A DNA stretch of 64,000 nt. It comes from Microbispora oryzae. GTDB taxonomy: Bacteria > Actinomycetota > Actinomycetes > Streptosporangiales > Streptosporangiaceae. Shown here one piece after another: positions 51,839 to 62,257 of this stretch. The position numbers and the translations under genes are program-made. The stretch is from positions 716,382 through 780,381 of the forward strand of contig NZ_JAFCNB010000001.1 of NCBI RefSeq assembly GCF_017896165.1, written 5' to 3'. Position 1 is the stretch's first letter; every line of letters starts with the position of its first letter. Below the pieces are notes generated by a model that was not told the origin of the DNA, did not search any database, and saw nothing but the letters and a program-made list of their open reading frames with translations.

Positions 51839-53140
51839 TCAGGGCGCGATCCGGGACCAGCGGTCGACCCACTGCGCGTAGTCGGGCGGGCGCACCGCGA
51901 AGAAGACCTTGGAGAACGCGCCGGCGCCGCCCACGCGGTAGTCGGCGCAGACCCGCCGGATCGCTCTCGCCTTGGACAGGCACGCGGCGGGGTTGGCCGG
52001 GGCCAGCCCGTTCCAGGCGGCGGCCTTCCGCTGCACCTCCGCCGAGGCCGTCCAGTCCAGCCACTTGTACGCGCACGACGTGTGCGCGGTCTGGGCGGAC
52101 ACCATCCACGAGTCGGCCCATCCGGTGACCGGCCGGTCGGGGAGGCCGCGGACGGCGGTCCCACCTCGTCTCAGCACGTCCAGCTGGTACGGCGTGCCCT
52201 GGGCCAGCCGCGCCCGGCCGGTGGCGAACGCCTGGACGACCTCGGCGGGATTGCGCCAGAAGAGGCGGGCCCCCGGCCGGGCGGCCTCCTTCGCGAAGAG
52301 TCCGGCGGCCGCGTCGAGCTGGGCGGGGGTCAGGTCGAACGGGTCCTTGACGTGGCCGCCACGTGAGGCCAGGACGAGCGCGGCGTCGGCGAGGGACAGC
52401 GGCGTGTCCCGGAAGAGCACCGGACCCCGGTCGTCGAAGAGGGCCTCCGGCCCCCCGGGTCTGGTCGTGCGACTGTCGTAGAGGACCTGGTTGGTGCCCC
52501 ACAGGAACGGAGCGCCGTAGACCTGCCCGCCCTGCTTGACCGAGGGCAGCCCGCGCAGCCGCCCGCTGAGGCCGTCGTAGTTGTCCAGCAACGACGTGTT
52601 GAGCGGCGCGACCGCGCGATCGGCCACCAGACGGCCGCCCAGCTCCGGGGTGGCGGAGATCACGTCGAACGACGAGGGGGCGAAGGCGCCCGGGTTGTCC
52701 TCGGTGGCGGGGTCGTAGAAGCTGATGCTGAGGTGGCATCCCGTCCGCTGTTCGAAGGGCGTGGTCCACTTGACCTTGGGATCGGTGCCGCCCCACTCGG
52801 CGTAGCCGTCGAGCGCCATGATCTTCAACGTCCCCTCTCCCGGCCCGAGGGAGGCGACGGGGGTGGGAGCTGGGCCGGAGGGCGACGCCGCCGGGCTCGC
52901 CGAGGCAGAGTCCGGCGGAGACGGGGTGGTCGTGGCTCCGGTGCCGCCCTGGCCGCCGGCATCCGAGGCGGCCGCGACGTTCGTGGCGCGGGCTGCGTTC
53001 GTGGCATGGGCGGCCGTGGCATGGGCGGCCGTCGCCGCGCTCACGTCCCGGGCGTCCCCCACGCCGCCGCACGCCGCGGTCAGGAGGCCGGCCGCGGACG
53101 CGGACACGACCGTCACGAGACGAGTACGGCGAAGCACCAC
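51839..53140 (-). CDS. ABC transporter substrate-binding lipoprotein (spermidine/putrescine type)
   Basis: 433 aa. Lipoprotein signal with lipobox LLTAACGG (Cys24), a long Ala/Thr/Ser linker with A-A-H-A-T repeats (about 35-95), then a type II periplasmic-binding fold resembling PotD/PotF (LKIMALDGYAEWGGTDP, FDVISATPELGGRLVADRAVAPLNTSLL, GAPFLWGTNQVLYD). Permease and ATPase genes are not adjacent, so it is an orphan component here. With mmsA and transaminases beside it, uptake of a polyamine or similar amine is plausible. GTG start. Confidence 0.85.
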   Translation of the reverse strand: MVLRRTRLVTVVSASAAGLLTAACGGVGDARDVSAATAAHATAAHATNAARATNVAAASDAGGQGGTGATTTPSPPDSASASPAASPSGPAPTPVASLGPGEGTLKIMALDGYAEWGGTDPKVKWTTPFEQRTGCHLSISFYDPATEDNPGAFAPSSFDVISATPELGGRLVADRAVAPLNTSLLDNYDGLSGRLRGLPSVKQGGQVYGAPFLWGTNQVLYDSRTTRPGGPEALFDDRGPVLFRDTPLSLADAALVLASRGGHVKDPFDLTPAQLDAAAGLFAKEAARPGARLFWRNPAEVVQAFATGRARLAQGTPYQLDVLRRGGTAVRGLPDRPVTGWADSWMVSAQTAHTSCAYKWLDWTASAEVQRKAAAWNGLAPANPAACLSKARAIRRVCADYRVGGAGAFSKVFFAVRPPDYAQWVDRWSRIAP

Positions 53141-53201
53141 CCGGCGACCCCCTCATGAGACGGATTCCCCGAGCCTACTGGTCACGGGGTCCGCCGACGC
53201 G

Positions 53202-54681
<1,480 letters not shown>

Positions 54682-54695
<14 letters not shown>

Positions 54696-55977
54696 CGTCG
54701 ACGGTCTCCAGTGCGTCCACGAGGATGCCGAGGCCCTCGCGGGCCTCGTCCTCGGTGAGGGTGAGCGGGGGCGCCATGCGCAGCACGTTGCCGTACAGGC
54801 CGCCCTTGCCGGCGAGCAGCCCGCGTTTCCTGGTCTCCTCCATGAGCCGCGCGGCCGCCGCGGGCGCGGGCCGCCGGGTGCGGGGATCGACCAGCTCGAC
54901 CGCGAACATCAGGCCCCGGCCGCGTACGTCGCCGGCCACCGGCAGCCGCGCGGCCGCCTCCCGCAGGCCGCTGATCACGATCTCCCCGGTGCGCGCCGCG
55001 TTGGCCTGGAGGTCGTGGCCGAGCACGTAGTCGAGGGTGGCGTTGGCCGCGGCCGTCGCGATCGGGTTGCCGCCGAAGGTCGACAGCCCCATCGCGTGGG
55101 GCGCGTCCATCAGGTCGCCGCGCGCGACGACGCCGCCGACGGCGAAGCCGTTCCCCAGGCCCTTGGCGAAGGTGATCATGTCGGGGGTCACCCCGTGGTT
55201 GCCGATCCCCCAGAACGACGAGCCCGTACGGCCCCAGCCCGTCTGGACCTCGTCGGAGACGAACAGGATGCCCTCCTCGTCGAGGACCTCCTTGTACGCG
55301 GCGAACAGGCCGTCCGGAGGCATGGCGAACCCGCCGACACCCTGGATCGGCTCGGCGATGAGGGCGGCCACGTCCTTCGCCACCGCGGTCGCCAGCAGGT
55401 GACGGAGGTCGTCCACGCAGGCCGCGATGTAGTCCGCGTCGGACAGCCCACGGAACTGGGCGAGGTGCCGGTCGGCGCCGTGCAGGAAGTGCACGTTCAG
55501 CGGCGACAGCGCGTTGTTCTTCCACGAGCGGTTCGAGGTGACCCCGAGCGCGCCGAACGACCGGCCGTGATAGCTCTGCCGCATGGCGAGCACCTGGTCC
55601 GACCCCCGGGCGTACGTGGCGAGCAGCAGGGCCGCCTCGTTGGCCTCGGTGCCCGAGTTGGTGAAGAACACCTTCGCGTCCGGGATTCCGGACAGCCGGG
55701 CGATCTTCTCGGCGAGCTCGACCTGGCCGCGTAGCAGGTAGAGCGTGGAGGTGTGCACCACACCGGTCGCGAGCTGCCGTTCGACGGCGTCGCGCACCTC
55801 GGGCACGTCGTACCCGATCATGTTGGTGAGGATCCCGGCGAAGAAGTCGAGATAGCTCGTCCCGTTCGCGTCGACGACACGGTTGCCCTTGCCCTCGACG
55901 ATCTCGATGGGCTCGTCGTAGTAGAGGGCCATCCAGTTCGGCATGACCGCGCGGTGACGCGCGAGAAGGTCCGGCAT
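54682..55977 (-). CDS. Class III aminotransferase, AGXT2-like (probable beta-alanine:pyruvate type)
   Basis: 431-aa PLP enzyme: YLDFFAGILTNMIGYDVPEVRDAV, VFFTNSGTEANEAALLLA, SYHGRSFGALGVTSN, EPIQGVGGFAMPPDG, SDEVQTGWGRTG and PLP lysine near 271 in TFAKGLGNGF. AGXT2-like enzymes aminate pyruvate or glyoxylate with beta-amino acids. Operonic with mmsA (14-bp overlap), so malonate semialdehyde passing to MmsA is the likely route. A perfect hairpin and a TTACATCATGA motif lie upstream. Confidence 0.9.
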
Positions 55978-55994
55978 GCTGTCGAGTATCGCCG

Positions 55995-56022
55995 CTGACG
56001 GGTGGGCGGACCCACCCGTCAG
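55995..56022 (-). terminator. Perfect 12-bp hairpin before the aminotransferase gene
   Basis: Stem CTGACGGGTGGG / CCCACCCGTCAG with 4-nt loop CGGA, 17 bp upstream of the aminotransferase start and 104 bp after the MFS stop. It is either the MFS terminator or a leader attenuator of the aminotransferase-mmsA operon. Confidence 0.55.
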
Positions 56023-56047
56023 AGCGTCGGGAAAATCGGGGACATCG

Positions 56048-56058
56048 TTACATCATGA
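56048..56058. promoter_or_regulatory. TTACATNATGA motif upstream of the aminotransferase operon
   Basis: TTACATCATGA, 70 bp upstream of the aminotransferase start. The same 11-mer with one change is found before the second PucR gene (58485-58495), so it may be a shared PucR site. Confidence 0.35.
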
Positions 56059-56125
56059 CGATTAAATCCAACCCCGGTTGTGATCAGCCAGTTGTATTCA
56101 GCCGGTTGGATCCGGCCGGTTCCGT

Positions 56126-57586
56126 TCAACCGACGGGCTGGGGCTCCGGCGCCTGCGCCACCGGAGCCCGGCGGGGCAGGACCACCAGCGCGACCAGGGC
56201 GGCGACGACCGAGCAGACGGCCCCCACCAGCGAGCCCACCGACATCGCGGACTCGAACGCCGCCCGGCCCGCCGCGGCGACGGCCTGGTCTCCGAGGCTC
56301 ACCGCCACGCCGATCGACTCACGGGCCGCCGGCGGCGCCGAGTCCGGCATGGAGGCGGTGTAGACACCGGCCAGCACGCTGCCGAGAACGGCCACGCTCA
56401 GCGCCATGCCGACCTGCTGCACGGTGTCGTTCAACGCCGAGCCCACGCCCGCGTGCTCGGGCGGGACCGCGCCCATCAGGGTCGCGTACGCCGCCGGGCC
56501 CGCGAGCCCGCCGCCGACCCCCATGACGAGCAGGCTCGTCACGAGCGTCCCGTACCCGTCGGTGAGAGTGGCGAGGACGCCGAAGCCGACCGCCATGACG
56601 AGCAGCCCGGACACGATCAGGGTCCGGTTGCTCACCTTCTTGCCCAGCCCCGCCCCCAGCACGTTGAAGACCAGCGCAGCCACGACGTAGGGCAGCAGCG
56701 CGAGCCCGGCCTTCATGGGGTCGTACCCGAGGACGAACTGCAGATACTGCGTGAGGGCCAGCATGAGCGCGCCCGCGCCGAACGAGAACAGGACGACGGA
56801 GAAGCTGGCGCCGCTGAACGAGCGATCCCGGAACAGGCGCAGCGGCAGCATCGGGTGGGCCGTCCTGCGCTCCCAGAGGACGAACGCCAGCAGCGCCACG
56901 ACGGCCAGCACGACCAGGAGCGGGTTGAGATGCCCGGTCGGGGCGGCGATCACCGTGCCGACGAGCCCGCACATGCCGGCGATCGACAGCACCACGCCGA
57001 CCGGGTCGATCCCCCGCGACTCGCCGTGGGTCTCGGGCATGAGGGCGAACGCCGCGATGATCGCCAGGATCGCGATCGGAACGTTGAGCAGGAAGACCGA
57101 ACCCCAGTAGTAGTTGCGCAGCAGGAACCCGCCCAGGGTGGGCCCGGCGATCACACCGACCATGGCGACGGCGCTCCACGCCGCGAACGCCTTGCGGCGC
57201 TCGCCCTCGTCGAACACCGTGATCAGGATGGACAGCGTCGAGGGCATGACGCAGGACCCGCCGGCGCCCATCAGCGCGCGGGCGGCGATGAGCTGCCAGG
57301 GCTCGGACGCCAGCATGGCGGCCACCGAGGCGCCGCCGAAAAGAGCCAGGCCGACCACGAGCACACGCCGCCTGCCGTACCGGTCGGACAGGCTGCCCGC
57401 GGTGAGCAGCAGCCCGGCGAACACCAGGATGTAGGCGTCGATCATCCATTGGACATCGGACGGCGACGCCCCGAGATCGCGCATGAGCGAGGGGATCGCC
57501 AGGTTGAGCACGGTGTTGTCCACCACCAGAGTCAGCAGGCTGAGGCAGAGGACCCCGAGGATCCACCAGCGCCGGGGATGGGACAT
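56126..57586 (-). CDS. MFS transporter, DHA2 (14-TMS, EmrB/QacA) family
   Basis: 486-aa drug:H+ antiporter-like membrane protein. Family motifs: LTLVVDNTVLNLAIPSLMRDL, the loop 2-3 motif GSLSDRYGRRRVLVVGL, GAGGSCVMPSTLSI and MVGVIAGPTLGG (motif C). ATG 57586 is chosen because GAGGAG is six bases upstream; a further ATG at 57592 abuts that site. Divergent from a TetR gene across 84 bp that carry three phased direct repeats, so efflux is probably induced by the exported compound. Confidence 0.94.
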   Translation of the reverse strand: MSHPRRWWILGVLCLSLLTLVVDNTVLNLAIPSLMRDLGASPSDVQWMIDAYILVFAGLLLTAGSLSDRYGRRRVLVVGLALFGGASVAAMLASEPWQLIAARALMGAGGSCVMPSTLSILITVFDEGERRKAFAAWSAVAMVGVIAGPTLGGFLLRNYYWGSVFLLNVPIAILAIIAAFALMPETHGESRGIDPVGVVLSIAGMCGLVGTVIAAPTGHLNPLLVVLAVVALLAFVLWERRTAHPMLPLRLFRDRSFSGASFSVVLFSFGAGALMLALTQYLQFVLGYDPMKAGLALLPYVVAALVFNVLGAGLGKKVSNRTLIVSGLLVMAVGFGVLATLTDGYGTLVTSLLVMGVGGGLAGPAAYATLMGAVPPEHAGVGSALNDTVQQVGMALSVAVLGSVLAGVYTASMPDSAPPAARESIGVAVSLGDQAVAAAGRAAFESAMSVGSLVGAVCSVVAALVALVVLPRRAPVAQAPEPQPVG

Positions 57587-57598
57587 GCACATCTCCTC

Positions 57599-57654
57599 GA
57601 ACGGTGTACGAGTTTAACTCGGACACTGTACGACAGAGTCGAACGCTGTGCGAG
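57599..57654. promoter_or_regulatory. Three phased direct repeats and a palindrome between MFS and TetR genes
   Basis: GAACGGTGTACGAG (57599), GGACACTGTACGAC (57621) and GAACGCTGTGCGAG (57641) are spaced 22 and 20 bp, about two helical turns. CGAGT-TTA-ACTCG (57609-57621) overlaps the first. Likely TetR operator region controlling both genes. Confidence 0.6.
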
Positions 57655-57670
57655 CGAATATCCTGAGGCG

Positions 57671-58411
57671 GTGCAGCCGAAGCCGTTCACCACTGTCTGG
57701 ACACGCGAACGAAAGGGCCGGCGCGAGCAGGGCCTGAGCCGTGACCAGATCGTCAGGGCGGCGCTCGACCTGCTCGACGCCGAGGGGCTCGACGCCCTCA
57801 GCATGCGCAAGCTCGGCGCGCGGCTCGGGGCGGGCGCGACCAGTCTCTACTGGCACGTCGCCAACAAGGACGAGCTGATCGAGCTCGTGATGGACGAGGT
57901 ATACGCCAAGGTGGTCGTGCCTGACGGAACCCAGTGGCAGGAGGCGGCCCGCGTCTTCTCCTACGGCATGCGTGCGGCGATCCTGGATCATCCGTGGTGC
58001 GCCGGCCTGATCGGCATCGTCCCGGCGCTCGGCCCGAACGCCATGACGGCGGCCGATCGCCTGCTGGGCGCGTTCAGCGGCGCGGGTTTCCAGGGAACCG
58101 ACGTCGACTACGCCATGACCGCGGTGATCTCCTACACCCTGGGCGCGACCGTACCCGAGGTGGCCTGGCTCAGCGCGCTCCGCGAGTCCGGCCGGGACGT
58201 GGCCGGGTTGCAGGCCGCGGTGGCGCCGGTGATCGAGGAACTGTCGGCCGGCTGGCCCAACCTGCGAGATCGCTACGTCGCGTACTCCGTCAAGGACATC
58301 GACCCGATCGCCGCCCGCCGGATCGCCTTCGAGTACGGCCTGACCGCCCTCCTGGACGGGCTCGCGGCCCGGATCGCCTCCGCCGACTCGACGCACTCCC
58401 CCGCGGGCTGA
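57671..58411 (+). CDS. TetR family regulator (TetR_C type) for the divergent MFS pump
   Basis: 246 aa from GTG 57671. HTH at about 22-68 (LSRDQIVRAALDLLDAEGLDALSMRKLGARLGAGATSLYWHVANKDELIELVMDEV), a match to the tetracycline-repressor subclass, with a C-terminal TetR_C-like domain. Divergent from an EmrB/QacA-type exporter. Its stop is followed by three 12-bp tandem repeats. Confidence 0.92.
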   Translation: MQPKPFTTVWTRERKGRREQGLSRDQIVRAALDLLDAEGLDALSMRKLGARLGAGATSLYWHVANKDELIELVMDEVYAKVVVPDGTQWQEAARVFSYGMRAAILDHPWCAGLIGIVPALGPNAMTAADRLLGAFSGAGFQGTDVDYAMTAVISYTLGATVPEVAWLSALRESGRDVAGLQAAVAPVIEELSAGWPNLRDRYVAYSVKDIDPIAARRIAFEYGLTALLDGLAARIASADSTHSPAG

Positions 58412-58425
58412 GCTTCATCGCACGG

Positions 58426-58461
58426 CCGGGCACAGGGCCGGGCGCAGAGCCGGGCGCAGAC
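58426..58461. repeat. 12-bp tandem repeat (3 copies) after the TetR gene
   Basis: CCGGGCACAGGG, CCGGGCGCAGAG, CCGGGCGCAGAC, starting 14 bp after the stop codon. Confidence 0.85.
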
Positions 58462-58484
58462 TGTCATCCGTTGCCAGGTCGTCC

Positions 58485-58495
58485 TTACATAATGA
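58485..58495. promoter_or_regulatory. TTACATNATGA motif upstream of PucR
   Basis: TTACATAATGA, ending 17 bp before the PucR start; near-identical to the element at 56048-56058. Confidence 0.35.
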
Positions 58496-58512
58496 TCAGG
58501 TAGCCTCTCAGC

Positions 58513-60123
58513 ATGCTGCCCACGGTCGCCGACGTGCTCGCGCTCGACGCGGTTCGGCGCGGCAGTCCGCGCGTGGTGGCCGGCGCCGACCGGTTGGACA
58601 CCCGGGTCCGCTGGGTTCACGTCGCCGAGATCCACGACATCGCCCACCTGCTGCGCGGCGGCGAACTGGTGCTGACCACCGGCGTCGCGCTGCCCGACGA
58701 GCCCGACAAACTCGCCGACTACGTCTCCGACCTCGCGTCGGTCGGCGCCTCCGGACTGATCGTCGAGCTCGGGCGCAGGTTCGTGCGCGAGCTGCCGCGA
58801 GCGGTCGTCAGGTCCGCCGAGGAACACGGCCTGCCCCTGGTGACGCTCGCCCGCGAGACGCCGTTCGTGCAGATCACCGAATCGGTGCACGCGCGCATCA
58901 TCGATGTCCAGCTCCAGGAGCTGCGAGCCTCCGAACAGCTCCACGAGGTCTTCACCGAGCTGTCGGTCGAAGGGGCCTCGCCCGCCGAGGTCCTCGGTCA
59001 GGTCGCGCGGCTCTCCGGCCGGCCCGTCCTGCTGGAGAACCTGGCCCACCAGGTGCTCGCCTGCGACACGGCCGGCACGGACACCGAATCGGTGCTGGCC
59101 AACTGGGAGGCCCGGTCCCGTGCGGTGGCCCCTGCCGAACGGACCGCCTACGACGCCGCCGCGGGGTGGCTGGTCACCATGGTCGGCGCTCGCGGCCAGG
59201 ACTGGGGGCGCCTCATCCTGCTCTGCGAGGCGCCGCCCACGCCGCGCGACATCGTGCTGGCCGAGCGGGCGGCCACGACGCTCGCCCTCAGCCGGCTGCT
59301 GGAACGCCACCAGGAGTCCCTCGAACGCCAGGCACACGGGACGATCATCACTGGCATCCTCACCCACGCCTACTCCGACCCGGACGAGGCAGCCGCCCGG
59401 GCCCGTGCCGTCGGAGTGCCGCTCACCAGCCGCAAACTGATCGGCGCCGTCATCCGGCTCACCACACCGGCCGGCACCGCGCTCGGCGAACAGGCCAAGG
59501 TGGGCGAACTGGCCGAGGCCGCCGCGGCGGCCTGCCGGGAGGCGCGGCTGCCCGCGCTCGTCGGCGCGCTCGACCAGAACCGCGTCGGCGTACTGCTGCC
59601 GCTCCCGCCGCGCTCGGCCGCCGAGACGGCACTCGGCGCGCTCGCCGAACGGCTCCGCGCCACCTTCCCGACGCCGTTCGTGCTGGCCGCCGGCTCCGTG
59701 GTCGACTCGATCAAGGACGTGCGGCGTGGATTCCTGGAGGCCGAGCAGGTCGCCGAGGTCGCCGTGCGGCAGCCCGACGGACGGCCGTTCTACCGCCTGC
59801 CCGATCTGCGGCTGCGCGGCCTGCTGCACCTGCTCCGCGACGACGCCCGCCTGCAGACGTTCACCGAACGCGAGCTCGGCCCGCTGCTTGCCCACGACGC
59901 GCAGCGGCACGGCGACCTGACCCGGATCCTGCGGATCTACCTCGACTCCGGGCGCAACAAGGCGGTCGCGGCGCAGCGGGCCCATCTGTCCCGGCCGGCC
60001 TTCTACGAACGGCTGCGGCGGCTGGAGCGGATCCTCGACACCGATCTCGACGACGTCGAGTCGTGCCTGTCGCTGCACGTCGCCCTCATGGCCCTGGAGA
60101 CGTTCCGCCGCGACGCCGGATAG
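58513..60123 (+). CDS. PucR family transcriptional regulator
   Basis: 536 aa. N-terminal PucR domain (about 5-130; VADVLALDAVRRGSPRVVAGADRLDTRVRWVHV, LLRGGELVLTTGVALP), central GGDEF-like region (about 270-420) and a C-terminal HTH (about 475-530; LRIYLDSGRNKAVAAQRAHLSRPAFYERLRRLERIL). Such proteins control purine, allantoin, GABA or beta-alanine catabolism. The aminotransferase-mmsA operon 2.5 kb away is a plausible target given a shared promoter motif. Two hairpins follow the stop. Confidence 0.93.
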   Translation: MLPTVADVLALDAVRRGSPRVVAGADRLDTRVRWVHVAEIHDIAHLLRGGELVLTTGVALPDEPDKLADYVSDLASVGASGLIVELGRRFVRELPRAVVRSAEEHGLPLVTLARETPFVQITESVHARIIDVQLQELRASEQLHEVFTELSVEGASPAEVLGQVARLSGRPVLLENLAHQVLACDTAGTDTESVLANWEARSRAVAPAERTAYDAAAGWLVTMVGARGQDWGRLILLCEAPPTPRDIVLAERAATTLALSRLLERHQESLERQAHGTIITGILTHAYSDPDEAAARARAVGVPLTSRKLIGAVIRLTTPAGTALGEQAKVGELAEAAAAACREARLPALVGALDQNRVGVLLPLPPRSAAETALGALAERLRATFPTPFVLAAGSVVDSIKDVRRGFLEAEQVAEVAVRQPDGRPFYRLPDLRLRGLLHLLRDDARLQTFTERELGPLLAHDAQRHGDLTRILRIYLDSGRNKAVAAQRAHLSRPAFYERLRRLERILDTDLDDVESCLSLHVALMALETFRRDAG

Positions 60124-60128
60124 CCGTC

Positions 60129-60145
60129 CGTCCGCAGAGCGGACG
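60129..60145 (+). terminator. Hairpin directly after PucR
   Basis: Perfect 7-bp stem CGTCCGC / GCGGACG with a 3-nt loop, 5 bp after the stop codon. Confidence 0.55.
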
Positions 60146-60197
60146 AACCGAGCGGCGTTCGACCGAAACGCGGCCCCTCCCCGGAAGACCCTGACCA

Positions 60198-60222
60198 CCG
60201 GAGCGTAGAAATGCCGCTCCGG
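60198..60222 (+). terminator. Second hairpin after PucR
   Basis: Perfect 8-bp stem CCGGAGCG / CGCTCCGG with 9-nt loop, 75 bp after the stop codon. Confidence 0.5.
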
Positions 60223-60295
60223 GTGTAAAAGCTCTGTCACCCGGCTACGAATTGTGCTCTCGCGCTCACCGTGCGAATCGTGCTTCCCTCGATGT

Positions 60296-60508
60296 GTGCA
60301 GACGACGAGCGAACCTCAAATCAGTCCCGCCATCGTGGTACGCGCGCTGTCCGCCCGCTTCCCCAGATGGACGATCTGGTGGGGGCAGGCGACGGCCCAC
60401 TACTGGGGAATGTCCCGGCGGCGGGACGGCCTACTCATCCACGTGGAGGCGCGGTCGGCCCAGGAGTTCGTCCGCAGGGCCAAGGAGATCGACGCGAGGG
60501 CCTCCTGA
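60296..60508 (+). CDS. Small hypothetical protein (70 aa)
   Basis: GTG 60296 opens VQTTSEPQISPAIVVRALSARF, followed by a Trp/Tyr-rich core (WTIWWGQATAHYWGM) and a helical C-terminus (SAQEFVRRAKEIDARAS). Small basic proteins of this type are scattered through actinomycete genomes with unknown role; I recognise the style but no named family. No clear ribosome site. The promoter area holds CGAATTGTGCT and CGAATCGTGCT, 26 bp apart. Confidence 0.55.
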   Translation: MQTTSEPQISPAIVVRALSARFPRWTIWWGQATAHYWGMSRRRDGLLIHVEARSAQEFVRRAKEIDARAS

Positions 60509-60747
60509 CGACACCATGAAGCCGTGCCCGCCGATCTCGTCGCCCCCCACCCCCGCGACGCGTTCTACGACCTCGGCGGCACGGCCCCAGGCGTAGTTAA
60601 TGCGTCTTTGTCCGCTTTAATGGCATAAGCCCGTTTTATCGTGGCCACCAGCGCGTGGAATCGCTTACTTTTTGAGCGTTTCACCCATATCCGCCCGTCA
60701 TTCTCGCAACGATGGTCCCTCCAGGGATCACCAGTGGGAGAAGACGT

Positions 60748-62217
60748 ATGAGACGCCGCCTGTTCGTCGCAGCCGCAGCCCTGGCCGTGACGACGCCCGC
60801 CCTATCGGCCCCGGCCTTCGCCGAACCCGTGAGCGGGCTGCCGGCGACGTCGTTCCCCCTGGGCACCCCGGGAATCCCGAAGACGGCCGCCAAGAGCCTC
60901 GCCCCGGGCGTCAGCTACTTCAGCGTCATCCACGGCACATCCGGCGACGGTTACACGGTGAGCGTCATCGTCGGCGGCAAGGACTTCATGACCGAGGCGA
61001 ACGCCCAGGCCCAGGCCGAGGCCGTGCTGGCGGCGGGCCTCACCCCGACCGTCGTCAAGTTCACCCGGCCCGCCGTCGCCGACTATCCCGCGGCCGACTT
61101 CTGGTCCGTACACGTGGGAAGCTGGCCGTTGAGCGGCAAGGCGGCGGCCGCCAAGGTCGTCACCCAGCTCAAGGACGCGGGCGTCACGGCGAAGGTCGAC
61201 TATCAGGGCGACGACGGCTTCGTGACCACGGGACCGTGGAAGGTCAAGGTCATCGTCGTGGACCCCCGCACATTCCGCGGCTCCTTCCAGGCCTCGATCG
61301 GAACGAGCACCGCCAAGCGGGAGAAGGTGTCCTCGATGGCCGCCGCGGCCGGAGCGATCGCGGCGGTGAACGGCGGCTTCTTCGACATCCACACGCTGCC
61401 GGCCTTCCGCGGCGACCCCACCGGCATCTCGGTGGTGGGCGGCAAGCTGCTGAGCGAGGCCGTGCCGAACCGCGTGGGTCTCGTGCTCAAGGGGCGGTCG
61501 GCGCGCGTCACCGAGCTGTCCTCCGCCACCGTCGCCCGGGCCGCCGACGGGTCGTCGACGCCGGTGACCGGGATCAATCGCGTGCCCAAGCCCGACGAGC
61601 TCGTCCTCTACACCGAGGAGCTGGGCCGCGCCACCCCCAGCGACGACGGCGCGGAGGCCGTGCTCGACGCGACCGGCAAGGTGATCAAGGTGCGCGACGC
61701 GGGCGGCACGGTGCCCAAGGGCACGCGGGTGCTGCACGGAGTGGGCACCGCCGCGGACTGGCTGTGGGAGCACGCGCCACAGGGCTCCGCCGTCAAGGTC
61801 GTCACGAAGGTCACCGACATGCGGACCAGGAAGGGCATCCCGCTGACCCCGGACACCAATATCATCGGCGGCGCGGTCGGCCTGGTCCGCGGCGGCAAGA
61901 CGGCCATCACCCCCGGCCGGGACGGCATGGCGAACACGAGCATGATCCTGCGGCGGCACCCGCGCACGCTCGCGGGCGTGACGCGGACCGGCAAACTGAT
62001 CATCGCGCTCGTGGACGGCCGCGCCCCCGGCGGCAGCGTGGGCGCGTCGTTCTTCGAGGCCGCCGCGCTCATGCGGTGGCTCGGCGCCCGCGACGCCGTC
62101 AACCTCGACGGCGGCGGCTCCAGCACGATGGTCGTCGGCAAGAAGGTGGTCAACAAGCCGTCCGACGGTGTGGAGCGCGGAGTCGGCGACGCCCTGCTGG
62201 TCGTCGGCGCCCGGTAA
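60748..62217 (+). CDS. Secreted SPOR-like plus NAGPA phosphodiester glycosidase protein
   Basis: 489 aa, ATG with GGGAG seven bases upstream. Signal peptide MRRRLFVAAAALAVTTPALSAPAFA. A SPOR-like segment (about 50-150: SVIVGGKDFMTEANAQAQAEAVLAAG, FWSVHVGSWPLSGKAAAAKVV) is expected to bind septal or denuded peptidoglycan. The NAGPA/DUF2233 domain (about 185-489) has AAVNGGFFDIH and LDGGGSSTM, the latter carrying catalytic residues of phosphodiester alpha-GlcNAc-ase-like enzymes. A role in cell-envelope glycopolymer turnover is inferred. Confidence 0.9.
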   Translation: MRRRLFVAAAALAVTTPALSAPAFAEPVSGLPATSFPLGTPGIPKTAAKSLAPGVSYFSVIHGTSGDGYTVSVIVGGKDFMTEANAQAQAEAVLAAGLTPTVVKFTRPAVADYPAADFWSVHVGSWPLSGKAAAAKVVTQLKDAGVTAKVDYQGDDGFVTTGPWKVKVIVVDPRTFRGSFQASIGTSTAKREKVSSMAAAAGAIAAVNGGFFDIHTLPAFRGDPTGISVVGGKLLSEAVPNRVGLVLKGRSARVTELSSATVARAADGSSTPVTGINRVPKPDELVLYTEELGRATPSDDGAEAVLDATGKVIKVRDAGGTVPKGTRVLHGVGTAADWLWEHAPQGSAVKVVTKVTDMRTRKGIPLTPDTNIIGGAVGLVRGGKTAITPGRDGMANTSMILRRHPRTLAGVTRTGKLIIALVDGRAPGGSVGASFFEAAALMRWLGARDAVNLDGGGSSTMVVGKKVVNKPSDGVERGVGDALLVVGAR

Positions 62218-62219
62218 CG

Positions 62220-62256
62220 CGCCCGCGACCGGGGCCCGGCCGGCCGGGCGCGGGCG
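62220..62256. terminator. Bidirectional hairpin between NAGPA and phhA genes
   Basis: Perfect outer stem CGCCCGCG / CGCGGGCG enclosing a GC-rich 21-nt interior, filling the 40-bp convergent gap. Confidence 0.6.
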
Positions 62257-62257
62257 G

